From Selaginella tamariscina (lineage: Eukaryota; Streptophyta; Lycopodiopsida; Selaginellales; Selaginellaceae), in the NCBI GenBank assembly GCA_003024785.1, contig PUQB01000288.1, positions 186,001 to 250,000 on the forward strand: a stretch of 64,000 nucleotides of DNA, read 5' to 3'. Shown in pieces: positions 55,821 to 64,000 of this stretch (positions are counted from its first letter, which is position 1; each line of letters begins with the position of its first letter). The position numbers were made by a program, and so were the translations under genes. The notes under the pieces were generated by a model, which made no database searches, had not been told where the DNA came from, and saw only the letters and a list, made by a program, of their open reading frames with translations.

Positions 55821-58421
55821 TGACATGCCGATTTCACCGGAACCACCCAAAAACCTAACTGACACACACGAAAAACCAGGGTAAGAGTTTTCTAAAAAGT
55901 AAGTGCTACATTTGCTTAGAGTTTCTCGCAATATTTAAGGACAATTGGCCGGACTATCCCTAAACACTTAAATGCACTAAGCAAGGTTGTTTCTCACTAC
56001 ATCTAGGGCTTATTAATATATTTTGGTAAGTAACAATAATCAATATCCAAAGTAAAGAGGAGTCACATTAAAAATTATGACACATTCGCTACCTTTGAAA
56101 ATGTCAACGTCCTCGTTGATGTCCAACTCCAAGACTAGCTAATGTTAGAAAAAATTAACCAAAACTAACATATCACTTTATGCAAAGTTAACCAAAAGTT
56201 CACATAAATTTTATTAAACCCTTGTATTATGCGAAATCAAGTACTTCAGAACCGTCGTTTATTGAGTCATAAACCCAGCTGTTGGAGGTACCACATGCAA
56301 CATGAAGTCACTTGGAGACCTTTTGCACATATGTAAAATCTATCACCCGACGTACACATAATGGTTAATTTCTTTACTTAATTATAATTTATATTGGAGG
56401 CTTCTAATTCTTGCTTTATTCCTTAATATTAAACGCTATTGATGACCTCTGCCGTTTAACACACAACAAGCAGTTTGAGTTAACCTCAAATGCTCGATCA
56501 AATGCCTTTGTGTTTCTCCAATTATTCCACATTTTTACATGTTACAGTATTATAGCCTCACATTTCTATACCCCTCTGTATTTCTCATTATCCCTTTACA
56601 TAAGGGTTTGCTACTATACCTATCTCTCGTTAATATATAGCTACACCAGACTAAATATGAGAATTTTTTTTATCAAAATAGCTTTTTGCAATACTAGAGT
56701 ACTTTCTAGAAACCTTGTTTTCGACAAGGTCATGCCAACTGCCATATGTTTAGTGTTCTTAACATAATTTATTCCCGATAGGAATCAAATTCAAGTCAAA
56801 TCTACTACCAAATGTTATACAACTAATATTCACTTTTCACAACTGACCTTGTACTCTTTTATAACACCGACCAGTTCAGAAACCAGATAAGCTAACATAC
56901 ATTCCTTACAAATCAATGTGGAAAAAAAAATTCAATCCATCTCTAGTGCCTCAATCGATGATCTTTAAATAACACATGTCTTAACTGACACACTCATTGT
57001 ACTCATTCTTCAAAGAGCACAACATACTAGATCAATAATTCCTAACTCTCATTTCACTAAGTTGAAAATACCAAATTTCAAAACTTAATTTCCATGATAA
57101 GAGTTTCCTTGAACTTAGAATATTGCACGCCTTCGTAACATTATATTCATTCCTCTTAAACTAATTATGTAAATGTCCCCAAACACTATATTAACGTATA
57201 GCATTTCCAGTAATTGGAGCAATTAACGTTTTTTGATAAGCATTTTCAAATTAATCCTTAATCCATAAACAGTTGCAATTTCAATATTGATACTCTTAAA
57301 TAAATTATGATCATCTTAACATTCAAATCCTAAGTTTGCCAATTAGTTGTTACACTAATGGATATAACCTTACAATTATATTAATTTATTAAAATGCTAC
57401 AACTATAATATAGACATGGTTTTAGTTTACATGAATCGAATTTTAATTTTAAGATGAAAATGGTAATGTTATGACACTAAGGTACTACCACTTCTTTATA
57501 TTTCATGATTATAACCAAGTTTTAATATTGAATGCTTCAAACTCAATATTCAAGACCATACCAAGTCATTTGTAATTAATCTTAAAAAGACTATCACAAA
57601 TACTTTCAAAGTTTAGAATATAAATTTTTCAATAGATGAAGTGATAGGAAATCTCATATTCTCAAACCGGATATCGAACCATACTTAGGAACCTTGAATT
57701 AAGATCATCAAGAAGGGACACTCTTGAGCTAAATTAAGCAAATGTTTTTTACACTTACATGGAAATTAAACCAACTATTTAACATGTTCAACATATGTTA
57801 ATATCCAACTTTTTATTGTTGTATAAGTTCATCACCATAGCATGATTTTTGAGTTACACTTTCCAAAACATGCACTATAATGAGAGTTTATTTTACACCT
57901 TCTGTCATAATGTAGTGTTCACTCTTATATTTAAATGTGTCCCTTCTTCTAAAGTTAAAGATGCACTTTTGAACATAAGTCTTTCCCCATTGAACACTAT
58001 TGCCGAACATGATATTAAATCTTGATATAAGTCAAAACTCAATGGATGTTGTCATGTTCTCATCCATGTGTTATCTCAACTTTATACACCTAAAAAAAAA
58101 AGAAAAGTTTTCAATAATGTGTAGACTTAGGATATCACAAGACCCACATCACAAAACTTAGTTTGTAAGCCAGAATAAATTAAGATGCCACATTTTGTGC
58201 AAATATATGGTAAAGTAACCTGGACAACCCTAAGGTAAAATAACATGGCATGCAACTTAGAAGTTGCCTTTCGAGTGCTACCTTTGACATTGGAGTGCAT
58301 AACCCACACCCACTTATTAAGTAAATGTTCTTTGAAGAGTTATAAATCTCAGGACCCACTCTCCGTGTAAAATTTAGACGTTAGTCGAAAGTGATATAGT
58401 ACTTCAAAAATTTAAAACTAA

Positions 58422-58472
58422 CTAAACCCTGAAACACATTACAACTTGTGTGTAATGTGTTTCAGGGTTTAG
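58422..58472. repeat. perfect 21-bp hairpin
   Basis: 58422-58442 and 58452-58472 are exact reverse complements with a 9-base loop. Related elements at 38.7 kb and 40.55 kb lack it, so it is a local inverted duplication next to the primer site of this copy. Confidence 0.9.
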
Positions 58473-60184
58473 GCAGTCCTACCGACCACAAAGAATAGGC
58501 TCTAATACCAATTGTTAGAGTTTAACCTGGAGAGCTAACACATGGCAACATGTGGCCACCAAGTGGCAATTCCCTGTGCGAGCAACGCTAAGTTTTCCAA
58601 GATGACCTTAAGAGTCTGACTCAGATGCCTAGTTAAATAGAAGTCTTATAGTCCTACCCTAAGTTCTTTAGAATGACCATCCCTCAACCCTAGAGGATAT
58701 CCCAAGTAGACTTTAGGATCCTATCCAGTAGACCTAGACATGCTCATGCCCTAACCCCACAAAGGAGATGTGTATGTCTCACACATGCCCTTGTGATACA
58801 GTTAAGGCATCATCACTTATTGTCAAAGTTTTAACCCAAAGGGCCAACACGTGGCAACACGTGGCTGCTAAGTGGCCATTCGGTGTCATCACCATGTGTG
58901 AGCAACACTAAGTCTTTCAAGATAACCTAAGAGTTTGACTTTGGGGCCCAATTAGGCAAAAGACTTAGAGACCTACCCTAAGTCCCCTAGAATAACCATC
59001 CCCTAAACCCTAGAGGATAGCCCGAGTAGACTTTAGGATCCTGTCCCAGTAGACCTAGACAGGCTCATGCCCTAACCCCACAAAGGAGATGTGTTTCACA
59101 CATACCCCATGATAGAGCCAAGGCATCGTCACTTACCCCTTGAAATCACCCTCATCTGGGAGTACAACCCCTTTAGGGTGATAAGGGGTACCCTGAACCA
59201 TGACTAACCCCTAAGGGTTTGGGTGACCAAGTCATACCCTAGACCTAGGGCTAGTACATAGTGAGGACACGAGTGTGTGCCATAGGCGGACATGAGTGTT
59301 TTACTAAACAATTTCCCTAAGGCTAGGTTTGGAAAACCCTAAGTACATGACCTTGCAAGTGCTTCACGAAAAGCTTATGCTAACAAGCTTAGGTTGTTCA
59401 ACCCCTGAATTCCAAGGAGAACACTCCCCTAACCAAGTGTGCCTAAACACACCTAGTTACGAGACCTAACCTCCCTTGAGCAAATGCCTAAGGCTTAGCA
59501 CCCTAGCGCAAGCACAAGCATGCCTGTTTGTCAAAGTATCCAACCCCTTGGTAACAAGCCCATGACATAACGCCAAAGGGCGTGCCTCAGGCGTTGTATC
59601 ATGTGACGTTTAGCCAAATGTCACATCTCCATGTGACATTGCCTTCCTTGATGTGGGTTATCATACCATAGCTTTTAGATTCAAGAGTTGCACCAAGTGC
59701 CACAAACGTGGCTCTTAAATGCCAACTCTAAACTCCTTAGTGAACCCTCAAGAATTGGGTAATGTGAACCCGTCAAATAAGATCCCACACTCACGGTTGG
59801 ACAAGGACACAAATGTGCCTTGCTTGGCCATGAGTGCTACACCTATCTTAACATGGAGGAGGAGGTTGGAGACAAGCCTAAACCTGTACTTCTTAAAACG
59901 TGCATTTTGATAAGACTTTTCAAGCATGGATTCGCCAACGTTAAGGGTGACCTACCCCAAAGGTGGGACGTACCCCTATCATCTGGAAGTTAAGGTGGCA
60001 TTAGAGGGTTGTACCTCAACGACACAAGTTGAAGCTTGCATTAACAGAAGAACAACGAACTTAGTCATGAACCCAAGAGCTCTCCTACTCATACTTTACC
60101 TTATTTATGTGACGCAGCCCAGCCCGCCACCCCCCCCCTTCTTTCTTGAATGTTGGCACGAATTTAGCTAGCCCCTTATTAAGT

Positions 60185-60330
60185 TAATGAGAGAGTGTTT
60201 AACTTAGCCTAACTCTAACCCTAAAACCCTACCCAAAGGGGTGGGGGTTTTTAAGGCGTGGGTTAGGGCAACCCTAGGGTTAGGGCAACCCTAGGGTTAG
60301 GTCAACCCTAGGGGTGTTCCTAACCCTACT
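60185..60330. repeat. short tandem repeat in LTR
   Basis: GGGTTAGGGCAACCCTA is repeated two to three times in tandem within a telomere-like stretch, an expansion not seen in the sister LTR near 55800. Confidence 0.7.
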
Positions 60331-61792
60331 AAACACGTCGAACTCATCTACATTAACCAATCAACCTAAATGGGACATCAAAATTGGGTGGGTTTCTAAA
60401 AAGTAAGTTCTAGTTTCACTTAGAATTTCTTGCAAATACCTAATGACACCCGGCCGAACCATCATCAGATACCCAAGTGCACTAAGCGGGCATGTTCCCT
60501 ACTACATCTAGGGTCCATCAACATAATACAGTAGGTAACAACAGTCAACGTTTAAAGTAAAGGGTCGAGTCATAGTAAAAACTATGACACTTATCCCTTG
60601 AGGAATCACCCTCAATCAAGAGTACAACCCCTTTAGTGCAACAAGGGGTACCCTGAACCATGATTAACCCTAGGGGGTTTGAGTGGCCAAGCTATACCCT
60701 AAACTTAGGGATAGTACTTAGTGAGGACACGAGTGTGCGCCATTGGCGAACACGAGTGTTCTGCTAAGCAAACTCCCTAAGGCTAGGTTTGGATAACTCT
60801 AAAAACATGACCTTGTGAGTGTCTTATGATAGGGCTTTTGTTAATGAGCTTAGGTTATTAACCCTTAAATCCTTAGGAGAACACCCTCTAGCCAAGTGTG
60901 CCAAAGCACACCTAGTTACGAGATTTAACCTTCCTTGCAGACCCAAGGCTTAACACTCTAATGCAAGCACAAACATGCCTATTTACTAAAGTATCCAACC
61001 CTTTGGTGACAAAACCATGACACAACCCTAAAGGGCATGCCTTGAGCGTTGTTTGTGTGACATCTAGCCCAGTGTCACATCTCCATTTAACAGTGGCCTT
61101 CCATGATGTGGGTTATTATGCCATAGCCCTTAGATTCAAGAGTTACACCAAGTGCCACAAGCGTGGCTCTTAAATGCTAACTCTAGAACCCCTTAGTGAA
61201 CCTTCAAGAACTTGGTAATGTGAACCTGTCAAATAAGATCCCACGCCCACAATTGAACAAGAATATGAATATGCATTGCTTGGCCATGAATGCTACACCT
61301 AGCTTGATGTGGAGGAGGAGGCTAGAGACAAGCCTCAACCTTTGCCTTTTGGAACATGCACATCCCAAGCATGAATTCGCTAATGTTAAGGGTAAGCAAA
61401 CCCGAAGGTGAGATGTACCCCTATCATGGAAGTTAGGGTGGCACAACAGAGGGTTGTAACTTAACGAGACAAGTTAAAGCTTGCATCGGTAAAAGAGCAA
61501 CGAACTTAGTCATGAACCCAAGAGCTCCTACATGTACTACTTAATATATGTAATAGAGCCCCCCCCGTTTTCCTGTTTATATAAGTGGGTTGGCTCACAT
61601 AGGGAATATACTTGATGAGTTAATTAATGACCCATTAACCCCTAAACCCTAACCTGAGGGGTTTAGGGCATAGGGTTAGGTCAACCCTAAGGGTGTTTTT
61701 ACCCATATTTAACATGTCGAACTCATTGGAACCACCCAAAAACCTAATTGTAACAACAGTCAACATCCGAAGTAAAAGTAAAAATTATGACA

Positions 61793-62830
61793 TTTGCAAA
61801 GTACTAAATGACATCTCAATTCACACCCAAGGATCTTGGAAATATCATCTCAAGGAAGTAACTTCTGTGTTCAACTAGTTATGGGAGTATAGGCTTAAGC
61901 TGAAGAAGCTCTACATGCAACCCCTTATGGGAAGTCACATGCCCAAATATGTTATTTCAATTGTTTGGTAAAATTTTCTCATTCAAAAGATGTATAGTCT
62001 TTACAACGATTTTTTGGTAAGGTCGTATATTTAGAATATTTTATACCTCATTTGACTGATGTCAATGCTCCTTTGTAGGCCTTGATGCTTGATGATGCTT
62101 CATTTGTGTGGACTAATGAATGTCAAGCTGCTTTTAATAAACTAAAAAACATCCAACATCCTATTAAGTACTTCATTATTTAAACTTTTTTTATTTATTT
62201 ATATTACAAAAAAATGCTTCTGAGGTTAACATTGGTGGTGTTATAATGTAGACCAAGGTATGTGATAATTGCATATGTGAGTAGGGCATTGTAGGGCCTT
62301 GAGCACAATTATTATGCCTTGAGCCTTGAGTGTTTAGCTACAATATGGGCCTTTGAATGTCTTCATGTGCATCTCCATGGATCTTATATGCTTTGGAGTG
62401 ATTATGTATATGTAACTTGATGTAATCCAATACATGCCAAGTTATTCATTCTGTTAAATTCAAACTCTTTGCGGTTTATTAGTGTTTTAGAATTAATATA
62501 GGTGAAGCGATCATTCAAGTTTGTGGCATGGGATTTAATTAGTCTCTCTCCATCTTTGATTATAGGCAATTGATATATTGTGGTTTTAACATATTATTTA
62601 ATACATTGGGTGGAAGTTGAAGCTATACCAAATGTCATGGCTCATAGCGTTGTTGATTTTCTATTCATTTGAGTAATTTTGCACCATGCATGTTTAAAAC
62701 AGATTTATCAAATAATGGACATGTTTTTTATTACTGAAGTTTTAAAGGTTCTTACTTTTAAAATGGAAATCCAATAATCAGTCTTTCACATCTCCCTTTT
62801 ATCCACAAACAAATGGATAATGGAGGGTTT
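61793..62830 (+). mobile_element. Gypsy RT end, RNase H and integrase fragment, right part
   Basis: Continuation of the interrupted Gypsy fossil. It holds the end of RT (SIHTQGSW...REYRLKLKK-like), then an RNase H-type stretch (FVWTNECQAAFNKLKN) and an integrase N-terminal-like piece up to about 62830. Several breaks; old. Confidence 0.7.
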
Positions 62831-63785
62831 GAATCGGAACAAATTTGGAAATTTATCTTTGTAGAGCTTAGTGCACTCCATATATCCCCAATGATTTTTA
62901 AATCCATAACATCTTCATTCATTCACATCTTGATACTTCCATTTTCTAAATTCTATATTTAAGTTTTCATTATTTTTAACTGGATCATGATCATCCCCTT
63001 TGGAATTTCCCAGTGCCACAATTTCTTTATTATCATATTCCTTCAAATCTTTTTGACCAACATGGAAACATGATGGGCATAAAACCTTTAAATTAGAAAG
63101 GATCTTATGTCCTCCATCCTCTTTGTTAAAACTTTTACCAAAGTTTTTGCAAACTCACATTGAAAATGCAAAGCAATTTTCAAATTTTCACCAAATACAT
63201 CTCTAATAATAAGATAGTGTTGCCAATTGGCCAGAATCTAATTCATAATCTTGAATCAAAGAATAACCTTTGCTATCCCATGTAAATCCATTTAAATCTA
63301 TCATGAAAACTCCACAAAAATTACTTTCAATCAATTTCGCCCCTACACTAACCAACCACCCCATCAACAGCATCTTCCTGAAATTCTAAACTCAAAGATG
63401 TCATAATTCCTAATATTTCAACTAGAAAATGCAAGTTGTAAATCATCTTAAAGTCTCTCAACTTTTCATATAGATTCTTCTTACTTAAGAACCTCTAACA
63501 CATGCTCTAAAATGTCACACAACTTTTTTATTGCACCATGTTTGCTTAACCCTTAAATCCCCTCCACTCTTAGTGGATCATAATCTAGCTCCTCAAAGGC
63601 TACTAGTAAAAACCTTGTATGTTAGAAGATCTAGAAGAGAAGGCAGCAATCTTCTTCATAAGACCATCAATCTCTATCTATAATCCTTGCAAGATTCAAC
63701 ATTAAACACATGCAAGTTAACTTTGTGTATTACACAAAGTAAGCTTGACATGAAGGGATTCTTCCTATTTAATCTTGCTACTACC
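62831..63785. other. AT-rich region, no gene seen
   Basis: No open frame of useful length and no recognised domain on either strand. Probably decayed repeat sequence. Confidence 0.4.
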
Positions 63786-63789
63786 CTAG

Positions 63790-64000
63790 GCCCTTCACAG
63801 CGGGATTAATCTCGTCGCCCATGGCTTGTGCGGAAGGCTTGCATGAAGGGCGGTGGGATCCCGCCGCCCTTCACATGTGCGGAAGTCCCACTGACCCTTC
63901 TATGCCTGATGGCAGGATTAATCCCGCCGTCCCTCTAAGGAAGCTTGAAAATGATAGAAGGATTAATTCCCTTCACTAGGCATAGAAGGGGTGGCGAGAT
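63790..64000. repeat. palindrome array, right edge
   Basis: GCGGGATTAATCTCGTCGCC, GGTGGGATCCCGCCGCC and GGCAGGATTAATCCCGCCG-type palindromes spaced about 50-60 bp. The spacers differ from those in the left arrays (GAAGGCTTGCATGAAGGG-like), so this is a related but distinct subfamily. It runs off the window end. Confidence 0.8.

Larger units (their letters stand above)
53976..61792 (-). mobile_element. nested LTR composite with three LTR copies
   Basis: Minus-oriented LTR element family related to the Gypsy LTRs at 38.8-44.6 kb. LTR copies lie at about 53976-56080 and 58513-60590, plus a third partial copy at 60591-61792. Each long copy contains a short partial repeat of its own 3' end (53976-54362 and 58513-58819). 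A primer site reading TTGGTATTAGAGC lies at about 58497-58512. The internal part (56081-58512) is AT-rich with no recognisable gag or pol, so it is a non-autonomous derivative. The whole is flanked by TTTGC. The copies are diverged, so it is not young. Confidence 0.75.

Noticed and set aside
1-64000. tRNA or rRNA genes
   Set aside because: No cloverleaf with conserved A and B boxes or rRNA core sequence was noticed; the tRNA-like words found are retroelement primer sites.

Overview
This is eukaryotic plant DNA. The host genes carry very short spliceosomal introns: in the CYP71 gene twelve introns of about 43-67 bp can be placed. They encode plant or plastid proteins (plastid MinD, plastid EF-Ts with S1 domains, CYP71, a SUVH4-type SET protein, TFIIH subunit TFB4). 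Tiny introns, tightly packed gene islands and gene-poor AT-rich retroelement deserts fit a lycophyte such as Selaginella moellendorffii. That assignment is inference; no species marker was searched.

Layout. 1-10.7 kb: a large inverted-repeat (foldback-like) element. Its flanks hold arrays of an 18-bp palindrome (GGCGGGATTAATCCCGCC and variants, spaced about 45 bp). It contains a 713-bp solo LTR and a perfect 70-bp hairpin, and its right terminal segment is repeated in tandem. 10.75-24.0 kb: a tandemly duplicated host block. Each unit holds a Crinkler/RHS-like P-loop plus nuclease-like gene (+), a protein-kinase fragment (+) and TFB4 (-). The first unit is degenerate and split by a young Copia element with identical 87-bp LTRs. 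The second unit keeps an open five-exon Crinkler-like gene and a nearly complete TFB4. 24.1-28.3 kb: a coiled-coil gene of unknown function (-) and a 5'-truncated SUVH4-like histone methyltransferase gene (-). 28.3-45.5 kb: decayed sequence, mainly Gypsy elements; two relatives lie in opposite orientation around a shared LTR region. 45.5-52.6 kb: a dense host gene island with CYP71 (-), an ePHD protein (-), MinD (+) and EF-Ts (+). 52.6-64 kb: AT-rich repeats and a Gypsy fragment split by a 7.8-kb nested LTR composite bounded by a 5-bp target duplication. The window ends in a further palindrome array.

The genes do not form an operon; they are separate eukaryotic units. Two divergent pairs probably share short promoters: ePHD/MinD (97 bp between starts) and degenerate TFB4/Crinkler-like copy B. 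Three themes recur. Inverted duplications appear at every scale from 21 bp to several kb. Well-conserved genes carry single-base frame changes, some of them compensated, which could be sequence errors or real decay. A Crinkler-like gene with host-type introns has been duplicated together with TFIIH and kinase sequence; it is the most novel coding content here.
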